A stretch of 64,000 nt of DNA from Akkermansiaceae bacterium (GTDB lineage: Bacteria > Verrucomicrobiota > Verrucomicrobiia > Verrucomicrobiales > Akkermansiaceae): NCBI GenBank assembly GCA_024233135.1, contig JACKPZ010000008.1, forward strand, positions 114,891 to 178,890, read 5' to 3'. The translations under genes and the position numbers were made by a program. The notes under the pieces were generated by a model. It did no database searches and was not told the origin of the DNA. It saw only the letters and a list, made by a program, of their open reading frames with translations. Positions 16,991 to 26,575 of this stretch are shown piece after piece; position 1 is the stretch's first letter, and every line of letters starts with the position of its first letter.

Positions 16991-19375
16991 TCACGGTTTC
17001 CGCTGCCGGAGCTGTTCGAGCCGTGACAAAGGCTTCGCCGCTTCGGCCTCCGGCTTCGCGGCCTGCTTTTTCTCCTGCGGGGCTTCTTTCTTCGGCGGTG
17101 GAGCCGCGGGTTTGTCGATCCGGAGCGTTCCTCCGGACGCCGCCTGATGGTGGATTGTTCCGCCCTGCGCGGGAACCTCGACGATGCAGAAAAGCCCGCT
17201 GTGTTTTCCGGGCCGGGCGTCCGCTGCGACGTTGATGGGAAACGTGACCTCCGCCTGGTTCGCGGTGATCGTCCGCGTGTCCGCGGTGACTCCGTAGGGC
17301 AGGCCGGAGAGCCTCGCGGTGGCCGCGCCGTCGAAGGGTTCGAGCGTTTCGATCTTGCCGACCACCGCGGAGGGTTTGCCGACTTCCGCGGCGGCAAGAT
17401 CAAGGTTCATGGAGACATAGGGCTCCGCCACCGTGAGCGAAACGAGCGCGGACGAAGCGAGCACCGGTCCGCGACCGGAATCCGCCTCGCCCAGCACGAC
17501 GACCTTCCACTCGCCCGTCGAGGCGTCGCCGTTGGCATGAAGATCGTATTCCGCGGTCGTCTTGTCGCCGGCGATGTCGATGTTGTTCGGGCCGCTCAGT
17601 CCCGGCGGGTGCCACAGGAAACGCGCCGTGACCTTCTTGTCATAGCCTTCCTTCCGCTCGACGCGGATGCGCATCTTGAGATTGCCGTTTTTCACGATCG
17701 GCACCTTCGGTTCCTCGAGTTCGATCCGGAACGGAGCTTCATTCGTCACCGCCACCGGAACCCGGTCGAACGAGACCGAGTGGTAGGCGCCCTGGTTGTT
17801 GATGTCCACGTGATGGATTGTGTCGGTTAGAAATCCGGAGACTTGCGGATCGGCGCCTTCGGACCGGATGCGGAACGGATGGAGACCCGCGCCGACGGAG
17901 GCGTCCGCGTTCGCTTCGAGCACGATGGGAAACGATGACACCCCGCGCGGGATCCGCGGGGCGTGCAGGGTGACGCCCGGCGGCAGCGAAGCGGCTTCGA
18001 ACACCGCATCCGCTGATAGATTCTCCCGTTTCACATTCACCACCGCCGCATATCGGCCGCCCTTCGGAATCACGAAGTTCTTCCACTTCTGGCTGTTCAC
18101 CCGCTCGACGACCGGCAGCGTCGCTTCCAGCAAAGGCGGTTTTCCGCCGATTTCGATGCGGTAGGTGAAGTCGTCGCCGGTCCGTTTCAGTTGGTCGCGG
18201 ATCTGGATGCGGTAGTCTCCATCCGCCGGGCAGGTCCACGCGAGCAGGCTGTCCGGTCCGCCCTGGTCGTCATTGGATGCGAGGTATTTTCCCTTCGCCT
18301 CGTGGATGGAAACCACGGCGTCGAGCGGGGAACGGTTCGCGCGGGCGATCACGCGGATGTCGAGGTTCTGGTCCTTCTTCGCGGAGAACAAGAACCGATC
18401 GGTGCCGCTTTTCGCGTCGAGCACGCCTTCCGCCGCGCAAGGCGGATCGGGCAGGCGAACCACTTCGTCCGCTTCGCCGTCGCGCGTGGAGGGCAGCGGC
18501 GAGACGGTGATGACATGCGGCGAGGGAGAGGTCTGCCCGTCGTGCTCGGGAAACACGGGAAACGAGGCGCGTGCGTCCTGCGGAAGCTGGATCGAGCGGT
18601 GGATGGGACCTTTGGGATCTCCGGTAAATGTGAACTCGACGGTTTCTCCGAGTTTGCCACCGGTCGGAAACACGGCGGACGGCCGCGGGAACGTGCCGAT
18701 GTGGAGGCGATAACGGCAGTCGTCGTTTCCCTGATAGGCCGCCTCGCGGACGACGACGCGATAGTCCCCATCCTCCGGCGCGAGCAGGGAAACGAAGGCG
18801 TCCGTGCGCAGCAACGGCGCGTCGTCGCATGTGGCGACCTCGAAGCCGCGCGCGTCGAGCACCGTGAGGGAGGCGTCGAACATCGTCCGCCCGAGCCGCA
18901 TCGCCTCGACCTCGGCCGAGAGCCGCTGGCCCTTCTTCAGCGTGACCACGAAACAATCGTCATCCTCGTTTCCCGCAATGCCGTGAACGGTGCGGTTCAG
19001 CTCGATCCTCTGGGCTTTGTCGGGCGGATTCGGTTCCACCTCATCGACGGTTGGAAACGCGCCGACCCAGAACGAACGCAGTTCGGTGACGCCGCCGGGA
19101 CCGGCGAGGCGCAGCGAATGCTCTCCCGGTGTGGCGTCCGCGGCGATCTTCAGATTGGCGACGGCCTTCTTCGGGTCCTTGGTGTCGATATTTGTTAGAT
19201 CGAGGCCCGTTTCGTAAAACAAGGCACCGGTCGTTTCGTCGAGACGGTCGCCGTGAAACGTGATGCTCACCTCCGTTCCCGCTTGGCCGCCGGGCGGATC
19301 GATCCGCGACAACACGGGAGTGAACGCATGCAGTGTCGTCGTGCAGGCCAGCGCGAGGATGGAAAACCGTGTCAC
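16991..19375 (-). CDS. Secreted PPC-domain (pre-peptidase C-terminal) protein with N-terminal TIG-like domain
   Basis: 794 residues with a signal peptide (ILALACTTTLHA). Residues about 19-105 resemble a TIG/IPT-type Ig fold (LSRIDPPGGQAGTEVSITF). Two or more PPC-type domains follow (DEVEPNPPDKAQRIELNRTV with DDCFVVTLKKGQRLSAEVEA, and DRFLFSAKKDQNLDIRVIAR with DYRIQIRD). The end is a Pro/Lys/Ala-rich tail. In this phylum such proteins are usually paired with DUF1501 and DUF1549/1553 proteins. Here the DUF1501 gene is directly upstream and overlaps by 4 bp, while no DUF1553 gene is visible. It is likely extracytoplasmic; the exact role is unknown. Confidence 0.82.
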   Translation of the reverse strand: MTRFSILALACTTTLHAFTPVLSRIDPPGGQAGTEVSITFHGDRLDETTGALFYETGLDLTNIDTKDPKKAVANLKIAADATPGEHSLRLAGPGGVTELRSFWVGAFPTVDEVEPNPPDKAQRIELNRTVHGIAGNEDDDCFVVTLKKGQRLSAEVEAMRLGRTMFDASLTVLDARGFEVATCDDAPLLRTDAFVSLLAPEDGDYRVVVREAAYQGNDDCRYRLHIGTFPRPSAVFPTGGKLGETVEFTFTGDPKGPIHRSIQLPQDARASFPVFPEHDGQTSPSPHVITVSPLPSTRDGEADEVVRLPDPPCAAEGVLDAKSGTDRFLFSAKKDQNLDIRVIARANRSPLDAVVSIHEAKGKYLASNDDQGGPDSLLAWTCPADGDYRIQIRDQLKRTGDDFTYRIEIGGKPPLLEATLPVVERVNSQKWKNFVIPKGGRYAAVVNVKRENLSADAVFEAASLPPGVTLHAPRIPRGVSSFPIVLEANADASVGAGLHPFRIRSEGADPQVSGFLTDTIHHVDINNQGAYHSVSFDRVPVAVTNEAPFRIELEEPKVPIVKNGNLKMRIRVERKEGYDKKVTARFLWHPPGLSGPNNIDIAGDKTTAEYDLHANGDASTGEWKVVVLGEADSGRGPVLASSALVSLTVAEPYVSMNLDLAAAEVGKPSAVVGKIETLEPFDGAATARLSGLPYGVTADTRTITANQAEVTFPINVAADARPGKHSGLFCIVEVPAQGGTIHHQAASGGTLRIDKPAAPPPKKEAPQEKKQAAKPEAEAAKPLSRLEQLRQRKP

Positions 19376-20733
19376 GCCTTGTTCGCGAGGATCGAATCGA
19401 GCACCTGCCCGCCGTCGACGATCTCGATCGGCCGGTTGCCGGGTGACATCAGCTCCTTGTCGGCGGTGATGCCGATCTGGTTGTAGATGGTCGTCGCGAA
19501 GTCGGCGACGGTGACGCCGTTCTCATCGACCTCGCCGCCGAGCGAGTCGGACGCGCCGTGCACGTAGCCGCGTTTCACGCCGCCACCGGCGAGCATCGTC
19601 GAGAACACGCGCGGCCAGTGGTCGCGCCCGCCCTGCGGGTTGATCTTCGGGCTGCGGCCGAACTCGGTGGTTACCATCACCAGCGTGCGGTCGAGCATGC
19701 CGCGGCGTTCGAGGTCGCGGATCAACGCGGCGATCGCCTTGTCCACCGGCGGCATCTCGCGCTCGACTCCGGCTTTCAGATTGTCGTGGTGGTCCCAGCC
19801 GCCCGCGGTGAGCGAGACGAAACGCACGCCCGCCTCGATGAGCCGGCGCGCCAGCAACATCCGCTGGCCCGCGGCGTTGCGGCCGTACTCGTCCTTCAGC
19901 TTGTCCGGCTCCGCCTTCAGGTTGAACGCCTCGCGCGCCTTCTGCGACGAGATCAACTTGTAGGCGTGCTGATAGAACGCGTCCATCGAGGCGATGGAAT
20001 CCGAGTCCTCGATCGATTTGAAATGGTGGTCCACCGTTTCCAGCAGCGACTTGCGGCGCTCGAAACGTTGGTCGTCCACGCCCTTCGGCAGGTTCAGGTC
20101 GCGCACTTGGAAGTCGCCCTGCGCGGGGTCGGATCCAAGAGCGAAGGGACCGTAGGCGGAGGACAGATAGCCGGAGTTGGCGAATTCGTTCGGCACGTTC
20201 GGCACGCAGACGTACGGCGGCAGGTCGTGGCGCGGGCCGAGTTCGTGGGAGATCACCGAGCCGATCGACGGATACTCCAGCGCGGGCGAGGGGCGGTATC
20301 CGGTGAACATGTTGTGCGTGCCGCGCTCGTGCGCCGCCTCGCCGTGCGACATCGAGCGGATGATCGTCACCTTGTCCGCGATCTTCGCGGTCTCCTTCAT
20401 GAACTGGCCGAACTGGATGCCCGGAATCGCCGTGTCGATCGCACCGAAGGGCCCGCGGTATTCGGCCGGCGCGTAGGGTTTCGGATCGAACGACTCCTGA
20501 TGCGACATCCCGCCGGGCAGAAAGATCTGGATGATGCCGGTGGCCACCGCTTCGTGGGTCTCGTACGTCTTCTGCGCGCCGTTTGCCTGCGAACGCAGGA
20601 ACTGCGGCAGCGTGAGACCGAGCCCGCCGAGCAGGCCGACGTACATGAACTCCCGGCGTGAACCGTATCGCTCGAGCGGATTCCCTGGACAAACTGGTTT
20701 CATAGGGCGGGGGAGGCGTGGTTCGCGCCTCAA
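19372..20733 (-). CDS. DUF1501 (sulfatase-fold-like) Tat-exported protein
   Basis: 453 residues from 20733; an internal ATG at 20703 (MKPVCPGNPLERYGSRREF) is an equally good start. A twin-arginine-like signal (SRREFMYVGLLGGLGLTLPQ) indicates Tat export. DUF1501 blocks are clear: IIQIFLPGGMSHQESFDPKP, IIRSMSHGEAAHERGTHNM, the LTAGGWDHHDNLKAGVE segment and VTTEFGRSPKINPQGGRDHW, with conserved His and Asp residues like alkaline phosphatase-superfamily metal sites. Family function is not established. It is coupled to the PPC-domain gene (ATGA overlap), suggesting the products act together. Confidence 0.88.
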   Translation of the reverse strand: MRREPRLPRPMKPVCPGNPLERYGSRREFMYVGLLGGLGLTLPQFLRSQANGAQKTYETHEAVATGIIQIFLPGGMSHQESFDPKPYAPAEYRGPFGAIDTAIPGIQFGQFMKETAKIADKVTIIRSMSHGEAAHERGTHNMFTGYRPSPALEYPSIGSVISHELGPRHDLPPYVCVPNVPNEFANSGYLSSAYGPFALGSDPAQGDFQVRDLNLPKGVDDQRFERRKSLLETVDHHFKSIEDSDSIASMDAFYQHAYKLISSQKAREAFNLKAEPDKLKDEYGRNAAGQRMLLARRLIEAGVRFVSLTAGGWDHHDNLKAGVEREMPPVDKAIAALIRDLERRGMLDRTLVMVTTEFGRSPKINPQGGRDHWPRVFSTMLAGGGVKRGYVHGASDSLGGEVDENGVTVADFATTIYNQIGITADKELMSPGNRPIEIVDGGQVLDSILANKA

Positions 20734-20855
20734 CCTTCCGGATACACAGGCACTTCGGATTTTGTTTCAGGTCGGGGCGATTTCTCCCCAAGCATCGGCC
20801 GGATCGTGGAAACCGGCACGCAGTTTTTCAGAACCATCTGCAACGGGCCCTTCGG

Positions 20856-21602
20856 TTAGCCGTTCGGAGAGTCATAGTAGATCGAGCGGGTGCTCGAAAC
20901 CATGCCGACGACTTCGTTCCGGGCGTTGAGCACCGGGCCGCCGGACGAGCCTTTCGCGTAATCCGCGGTGATCGACATCCACACCGCGCCCGGTTCATCA
21001 TTCTTCCCGGGGCTGCGGTGGTAACGCGCGACCTCTCCGGACGTCTGCATGTAGAAATTCCGCTGCGGATGACTGAGCACCCGCACGGTCTCGCCCACCT
21101 CGGCGTCGGGCCCGAGCCGAAGCACGGGAAGCCCCGCGGCTTTCACGCGGAACAGCGCGACATCGCCCGCTTTGTCCGCCGCGACGACCCCGGTGATCGG
21201 ATAGGTGCGGCCTTTCCGGTCGCACACGCCCATGGCGGCGCCCTTCGCGTTTTCGAACACGTGGCGGTTGGTGACCATCAGCCCGTCGGGCGTGAGCGCC
21301 CATGCGGTGGCGATCCCGCCGGGATGCCAGTGCTCGCACTTGCCGCATTTGTACACGGAGCCGACGAGAAACACCGCATCCGCCGGGTGTTCCGCCGCGG
21401 GATGGTCGACCGGTCCGATGCCGGCCGTCGCGGGCGCTTTTTCGACCTGTTTGGCAAACTCGGACGCCTCGGGATGCTCTCCGGAATCGGCGAACGCTCC
21501 GATGCCCTGTTGGAAACTCGAAACCAGTGCGGCGTCGTCGATGACGATCGGCGCCGCGGAGATCATCGCCGGGAACAGCAGCAGCCACGAAACAAACTTC
21601 AT
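20856..21602 (-). CDS. Secreted trypsin-like serine protease
   Basis: 248 residues from the ATG at 21602, which gives a signal peptide (FVSWLLLFPAMISA); the open frame upstream to 21695 overlaps the methyltransferase end and was rejected. The catalytic triad is visible: His in MVTNRHVFENAK, Asp in KAGDVALFRVKA and Ser in AKGSSGGPVLNARNEVVGMV. A CGKC pair lies before the protease core (about 85-90). No PDZ domain is present, so it is not a typical DegP/HtrA. It is a probable periplasmic protease with unknown targets. The 100-bp gap to the DUF1501 gene suggests a separate transcript. Confidence 0.85.
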   Translation of the reverse strand: MKFVSWLLLFPAMISAAPIVIDDAALVSSFQQGIGAFADSGEHPEASEFAKQVEKAPATAGIGPVDHPAAEHPADAVFLVGSVYKCGKCEHWHPGGIATAWALTPDGLMVTNRHVFENAKGAAMGVCDRKGRTYPITGVVAADKAGDVALFRVKAAGLPVLRLGPDAEVGETVRVLSHPQRNFYMQTSGEVARYHRSPGKNDEPGAVWMSITADYAKGSSGGPVLNARNEVVGMVSSTRSIYYDSPNG

Positions 21603-21648
21603 GCCCTGCATCCAATCGGTCCCTGCGTCCGCGGCCAATCCGATTTTT

Positions 21649-22485
21649 TCAAGCGTCCAGCGGGAGCCGGCCGAGGGCCTCGCGGTCTTCCGCATCGAGG
21701 CGCTCGCGGGCGACGGCGAGGTAGTGCTCGTCGAGCTCGATGCCGGTGAACTCCGCGACGCCCATGCGTTTCGCGGCGATCGCGGAACTGCCGATGCCGA
21801 GGAAAGGGTCTAACAACCTTGTTTCCGCGCCCTTGCCGTGGATCTTCACGCACTGCTCGACGAGGGCCACCGGAAAGGTCGCGGGATGCGGGCGCTCCTT
21901 GTCGCGGGAAACGATCGTCTCGTAGGGGATGAACCATGTGTTTCCGCGGCAGCGGAGGTCCTCGCCGCCGGTGTGGCCCCAGCGGGCGATGTTCGACTTG
22001 TCCTGATAGGGAACGCCGGCGGCGCGGCGGTCGAGCGGAACGTCGCCGGTTTTCGTCAGGTGGAAGATGAACTCGTGGCAGTCGTTGACGAAGCGTTTCG
22101 AGTTGATGGGCTTGAAATGTCCGGCGCTGACCTGTTCGCCCGACGGTTTCCCGATGGTGATCGATTTCACCCAGTGGAACGTGTTCTGCAGGGTGAAGAG
22201 CGGCTCCACTCCATCCGTCAGCGCGAGCACGAGCTGATAGGGAAGCAGCGGATTCGCCGGCGCCGCTCCGACGTTGAGGAAAAACGATGCGTCGTCCGCC
22301 ATCACGCGTTTCACCTCCGCCGCCCAGCGCCGGCACCAGGCGAGGAACTCGTCGCGCGGAGCGGTGTCCTTGAACGACTTGTAGGCGATCCCGAGGTTGT
22401 ACGGCGGCGAGGTGACGACGAGGTCCGCCGAGGACTCCGGCAAGGTCGGCAGCACTTCGAGACAGTCGCCGTGCAGCAGCCTCAC
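21649..22485 (-). CDS. Orphan DNA methyltransferase, beta class (TSPPY type)
   Basis: 278 residues from a GTG at 22485 whose GTGA overlaps the pyruvate kinase stop; the longer frame to 22680 lies inside pyruvate kinase and was rejected. Motif IV is TSPPYNLG (25-32), near the N-terminus, and the SAM-binding motif DPFLGIGSS and GIELDEHYLAVARERL are near the C-terminus: the beta-class order. SPPY suggests N4-cytosine, though some N6-adenine enzymes have it. No restriction endonuclease lies nearby, so it is an orphan enzyme. Coupling to a glycolysis gene is unusual. Confidence 0.88.
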   Translation of the reverse strand: MRLLHGDCLEVLPTLPESSADLVVTSPPYNLGIAYKSFKDTAPRDEFLAWCRRWAAEVKRVMADDASFFLNVGAAPANPLLPYQLVLALTDGVEPLFTLQNTFHWVKSITIGKPSGEQVSAGHFKPINSKRFVNDCHEFIFHLTKTGDVPLDRRAAGVPYQDKSNIARWGHTGGEDLRCRGNTWFIPYETIVSRDKERPHPATFPVALVEQCVKIHGKGAETRLLDPFLGIGSSAIAAKRMGVAEFTGIELDEHYLAVARERLDAEDREALGRLPLDA

Positions 22486-23885
22486 GCGTGGTGCAGCAGG
22501 ATCGAGTTGGCGGCGAAGTGGTCCGAGTGGATGTCGGACACGATGACGATGGGCGTGCCGGAACGCACCATGTCGTGTTTGAGCATGAGCTGTGTGAGCC
22601 GGGCGATGGTTTCCTCGATGTTGGATGAAAACGAGAGCTTGATGGCCGTCGCGCCGCGGGTGAGCGCGAGCTGGCGGCACACCTTGTCGCGCGGGGTCAC
22701 CGCGTAGAATCCGGACGTCTTGGGGCGCAGCATGGCCACTTGGTTGGCGAGCACGCCGCGGCGGGTGAGAACGACGAGCCGGGCGTCGGGCAGCGAGTCG
22801 GCGAGCGAGACGGCCGCGCGCGCCACCTTCTGGCGCTCGTCGCGCAGCAACATCGACTGGCCGAAACCATGACCGCCGGATCGCTCGATGCGGGTGGCGA
22901 TGCGCACCAGCGTTTCAATGCAGGAAACCGGATAGCGTCCGACCGAGGTCTCTCCGGAAAGCATCAACGCGTCGGCCTCCTCATAGGCGGCGTTCATCAC
23001 GTCGGTGACTTCGGCGCGCGTCGGCGTCGGCGCGGTGATCATCGACTCGAGCAATTGCGTCGCGACGATCACGCGGGTGCCGAGTTCGTGGCAGCGGCGG
23101 ATGATGCGGCGCTGGAGCAGCGGAAGCTCCTCGAACTCGACTTCCGTGCCGAGGTCGCCGCGGGCGATCATGATCACGTCGGCTTCCTGAATGATCGAGT
23201 CGATGTGTTTCACCGCTTCCTGGTCCTCGACCTTGGCGACGATCTGCGACTCGCCTTCGAGCGCTTCCATCGCGTCGCGCAGCTCGCGCACGTGGGCGGC
23301 GTCGCGGACGAAGGAACCGGCGATGTAGTCCGCCTCGCATTCGACGGCCAGCGCGAGGTCCTTGTGGTCCTTCTCGGTGAGGGCGGGCAGGTTGAGCCGA
23401 ACGCCGGGCAGGTTGATGTGCCTGCGGGACCCCATTTTTCCCGGTGTTTTCACCTCGCAGCGGATGCGGTCGGCCTCGACGCTGCTGATGCGCATGAGCA
23501 GCGCGCCGTTGTCGACGACGAGCGTGTTGCCGACGGCGACGTCCGCCATCAGGCCGTCGTAGTTCACCGTGGTAGAGAAATCAACGGACGGCTCGGATCC
23601 TTGTTTGCGGAACTCGACGGTGTCGCCGAGCTGGAGCGAGAACGGTTCGGGAAGATCGCCGGTGCGGATGGACGGGCCGGTGAGATCGAAGAGCACGGCG
23701 ATGTGGGCGTCCCGCTGCGCCGCTTGCTTGCGCACGAGGCGGGTCATTTCGGCGGCCCACTCGTGTTTCGCGTGGCTCATGTTGAGGCGGAACACGTTGG
23801 TGCCGGCGTCGATGAGGGAGCCGATGGTTTCCTCGGTTTCAGTGGCGGGACCGAGGGTGCAGATCAGTTTGGTCTTGCGGGGCAT
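22482..23885 (-). CDS. pyk: Pyruvate kinase
   Basis: 467 residues from the ATG at 23885 (MPRKTKLICTLGPATETEET); the frame extends upstream to 24005 but that part is not conserved. It converts phosphoenolpyruvate and ADP to pyruvate and ATP. Signatures: NVFRLNMSHAKHEW, FDLTGPSIRTGDL, IIAKVEDQ-type segment (SQIVAKVEDQEAVKHID), the active-site MIARGDLGTEVEFEELPLLQ and DALMLSGETSVGRYPVSCIE. The B-domain is complete. The C-terminal regulatory domain is present. It shares its end with the methyltransferase start. Confidence 0.95.
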   Translation of the reverse strand: MPRKTKLICTLGPATETEETIGSLIDAGTNVFRLNMSHAKHEWAAEMTRLVRKQAAQRDAHIAVLFDLTGPSIRTGDLPEPFSLQLGDTVEFRKQGSEPSVDFSTTVNYDGLMADVAVGNTLVVDNGALLMRISSVEADRIRCEVKTPGKMGSRRHINLPGVRLNLPALTEKDHKDLALAVECEADYIAGSFVRDAAHVRELRDAMEALEGESQIVAKVEDQEAVKHIDSIIQEADVIMIARGDLGTEVEFEELPLLQRRIIRRCHELGTRVIVATQLLESMITAPTPTRAEVTDVMNAAYEEADALMLSGETSVGRYPVSCIETLVRIATRIERSGGHGFGQSMLLRDERQKVARAAVSLADSLPDARLVVLTRRGVLANQVAMLRPKTSGFYAVTPRDKVCRQLALTRGATAIKLSFSSNIEETIARLTQLMLKHDMVRSGTPIVIVSDIHSDHFAANSILLHHA

Positions 23886-24005
23886 GGCGGTAGGGATGGC
23901 GGCCGCGGGCGACAGCGGCCTTGCCGGTGCGCAGCAGGAAACAGACCCGCCGCCCCACATGCAAGCAACGATCGGGTGACAGTCACCGAGCGGCTCGGAC
24001 GACAC

Positions 24006-24545
24006 TCAGCGCTCGGTGGCGATCCCCGTCAGCGCGGGCGCTTCCGGCGCGTTCTCCGCGGGCCGGGCCGTTGGTTTCGCCGTCGGCATCCGCGGCGTGG
24101 AAAAGAAGATCTCCTCGGACAGCGGAACCGAGCGCGAGGATAGCGAAAGCAGCAGCGCGGTGAACAGGAAGGTCGACAGCGCCCCGGCGACGCCGGCGAT
24201 CCACCAGCGGTGTCCGCCGCGGTGCGGTTGGCCGATGCCCGGCTCGATCATCGCCGGCGGTTGTGCGCGGCGGTAGGTTTCCGGTGCCGCGGATTCCACG
24301 GGCCGGACCAAGCGTTTCTCCGGATTCGGCGCCCGTTTCGGAGCCGCCCCGAGATTCCATCCGGCGAAGTCGCTTTCATCCGCCGGCAGGGCCAGGTCCT
24401 CGTGGCGGATGCGCCCGCGCGGAGCGACGGGCCCGGTGATCAGTGACAACGCAACCTCCTCATCGACAAAGCCCGCCGGCATCCGCGGCGGAACGACGTC
24501 GCCGGTCCGCGGGCAGGGCATGTGGCTCAGTTCAAGCGGTTTCAT
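24006..24545 (-). CDS. Hypothetical single-pass membrane protein
   Basis: 179 residues from ATG 24545 (a second ATG at 24548 adds one Met). The first 110 residues are polar and proline-rich with an early CPRTGDVVPPRMP stretch. One membrane helix (WWIAGVAGALSTFLFTALLL, about 112-133) is followed by a short Pro/Ala-rich tail. I recognise no family. It lies divergent from the zinc-ribbon membrane protein at 24700, which has a similar build; both may sense or scaffold something at the membrane, but this is a guess. Confidence 0.55.
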   Translation of the reverse strand: MKPLELSHMPCPRTGDVVPPRMPAGFVDEEVALSLITGPVAPRGRIRHEDLALPADESDFAGWNLGAAPKRAPNPEKRLVRPVESAAPETYRRAQPPAMIEPGIGQPHRGGHRWWIAGVAGALSTFLFTALLLSLSSRSVPLSEEIFFSTPRMPTAKPTARPAENAPEAPALTGIATER

Positions 24546-24699
24546 CAAAGGCTCCGGTCAAGACAGCACAGGTGATGGCCTGAAATTCAGAGAAAGTCAA
24601 TTTTTAAACTGTCCGAAGCAATCGGGCGGAGCCACCCGCTTTCGCGCCGGACTGTTGGGGTTGCATTGGGCACCGATTCCGGGGATGCTGCCAGCGCCG

Positions 24700-26298
24700 A
24701 TGCCCGACACGCACCCAGAAGATTCCTCGTTGCTGATCCGCTGCCCGTCGTGCGGCCAACGTTTCAAAGTGGGGGAGGAGCTTCGCGATCGGACCGTCGA
24801 ATGCGGCGCCTGCGAGCACCGCTTCCGCATCAACGACGACGTCATCGTCCGCAGCCGGAAGTTCTATCCCGGCGAGCACAAGGATCCGCTGCTCCACCGT
24901 TTCCAACGGGTGCCCCTGCCGCTCGCCTCCTCGGTGAGAGACCCGGGCGTCAACTACGCCCCGCCGCCGGATCCGGCGAAGGTGGAGCCGATCTCGCCGC
25001 AGCGGGTGATCGCCGGTGCGATCGGCGTGGCCGGCATGGTGTTCATGGCGCTGCTGCTGATCTTCGGCGCCTCGCGCGGAGGGATGCTGGATGGCATGGT
25101 GACCTCGAAACGCCTGCTGATGGCGGTTTTCACCAGCCTCATCGGCCTCGTCCTGCTCTGGTATGCGAACCCGCGGACGAGGAAAAAGGCGATGTCATTC
25201 GGGCTGCTTCTTTCCGCCGGTCTGTGCGCCATCCCGTTTTTCGTGACCGAGGGATCGGTGCCCCTCCATTCGCTCGGGCCGGAGAACGGCGTCGCGACGA
25301 CGCAGGAAGAGCCGCCGGACGACGGGAAATCCGAGCCCGAGAGGAAACTCCGCGCCAAGATCGGCACCGAGCCTCTGGACGACGACATCGAGCGCTACGA
25401 AGCCGAGAATCTCGGCAAGACGGCCCTCGGCCTGTGGGTGCACAATCTGGAGGAGGCCTACCGCTTCATGATCCGCGACTACATCGAGCGGGTCGCGAAC
25501 TCGGAGGAACCACCGCATTTCTATCCGCGTGGAAACGGCGATTTCCTGCTGGTCATCCCCGGTGTCACCATCACGCCCCAGGAGCTGGCGGGGCTGGCGA
25601 CGCCGCTCGGAGACGTCATCGCCGTGCACGACGACCTCGCGATCGTCGAGGTCCAGGTCCACAACGACTATTTCGTCGAGGGCCCCATCGAGAAACTCTC
25701 CAACCGCGAGAACCCGGCCTTCTACGACCTCAACAAGCGCGAACTCGAAAGCATCGGCCTCGACCGCATCCAGCGCGCCGTCGAGCGCCTCGCGGAAGCG
25801 GAGCCGAAGATCTACCGCACCGACATTACGCGCAAGCTCATCGCCTTGCTCGAATCGAAGGGCGTCGATTTCAAAGAGGATGTCTGCCGTGCCTTGCTCG
25901 TGTGGGCCGAGGACCCGGGCCCGGCCGGCGAAGCCGCGCTGCGCGAGGTGAAACGCCTGCTCGCCGCCGGTTCGCCCGTGCCGGACGACATGATCCGGCT
26001 GATGGTGAAGGCGCGGACCAGCGGCACCTCCGCGGTGGTCGATCAACTTTGGTTCGAGGAGCCGACCCGCTGGGAGACGCTCTACGGCGAGCTTGGCAAC
26101 CTGGCCGAAGACACCATGTTGCGGCGCTTTCCCGAGCTCAAGGGAACACGCCGCTACTCCGCGGTGCGGATCCTCGGGAAGATCGGCGCACAACGTTCGC
26201 TCGAAATGCTGGAGCAGCCGATGGAAAACATGGATTCCGAACTCGAAGTGCTCGTCAGCAACGCCAAGCAGTCGATCTCCCAACGGATCGGACAATGA
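24700..26298 (+). CDS. Zinc-ribbon (MJ0042-type) membrane protein with large cytosolic or periplasmic domain
   Basis: 532 residues from ATG 24700; ATG 24685 would add five residues. The N-terminus has a CPSC...CGAC zinc ribbon (LLIRCPSCGQRFKVGEELRD, about 11-45). Three membrane helices follow near 105-125, 140-155 and 168-185. The remaining 340 residues are soluble: a globular part with NFLLVIPGVTITPQ-like strands, then helical HEAT-like repeats (ERLAEAEPKIYRTDITRKLI; YSAVRILGKIGAQRSLEMLE). Function unknown. MJ0042 ribbons are common at the start of membrane proteins in this phylum. Confidence 0.7.
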   Translation: MPDTHPEDSSLLIRCPSCGQRFKVGEELRDRTVECGACEHRFRINDDVIVRSRKFYPGEHKDPLLHRFQRVPLPLASSVRDPGVNYAPPPDPAKVEPISPQRVIAGAIGVAGMVFMALLLIFGASRGGMLDGMVTSKRLLMAVFTSLIGLVLLWYANPRTRKKAMSFGLLLSAGLCAIPFFVTEGSVPLHSLGPENGVATTQEEPPDDGKSEPERKLRAKIGTEPLDDDIERYEAENLGKTALGLWVHNLEEAYRFMIRDYIERVANSEEPPHFYPRGNGDFLLVIPGVTITPQELAGLATPLGDVIAVHDDLAIVEVQVHNDYFVEGPIEKLSNRENPAFYDLNKRELESIGLDRIQRAVERLAEAEPKIYRTDITRKLIALLESKGVDFKEDVCRALLVWAEDPGPAGEAALREVKRLLAAGSPVPDDMIRLMVKARTSGTSAVVDQLWFEEPTRWETLYGELGNLAEDTMLRRFPELKGTRRYSAVRILGKIGAQRSLEMLEQPMENMDSELEVLVSNAKQSISQRIGQ

Positions 26299-26575
26299 GC
26301 CGGGCATGAATCGTTGTTCCGGATCGTCTGGGACATGGATGAAATCCGGACATGGGCAAAATCAGGCGATGTTCCGCATGTGACGGCGCCCGTTCGGGCA
26401 ATCCCGACCATTTTCCGCAGGAGGGGCGAATGGACTTGCCCGCAAGGGGTCCGTCGGTAATCTCGGCTCGCCTCTCGTTTCGCGCCAAGCCGGGATGATC
26501 CGGGGGGAGAATTCCGGCCGCGTGGAGCGGGGGGCACTTTCGTTTTCTCCCTGTTTTCCAGCGTTTTTGCGAGGC
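26299..26575. other. Intergenic region between convergent genes, no supported gene
   Basis: These 277 bases lie between two convergent genes. I see a small GCCCG-TT-CGGGC palindrome at 26388-26399 but no clear U-tract terminator. An AGGAGGGG sequence at 26419-26426 precedes a 22-codon frame starting at 26430; it has no recognisable product and is not called. Confidence 0.5.

Noticed and set aside
26430..26498. 22-codon frame after a good AGGAGGGG sequence
   Set aside because: Product has no recognisable feature and no conserved context; a chance match is likely.
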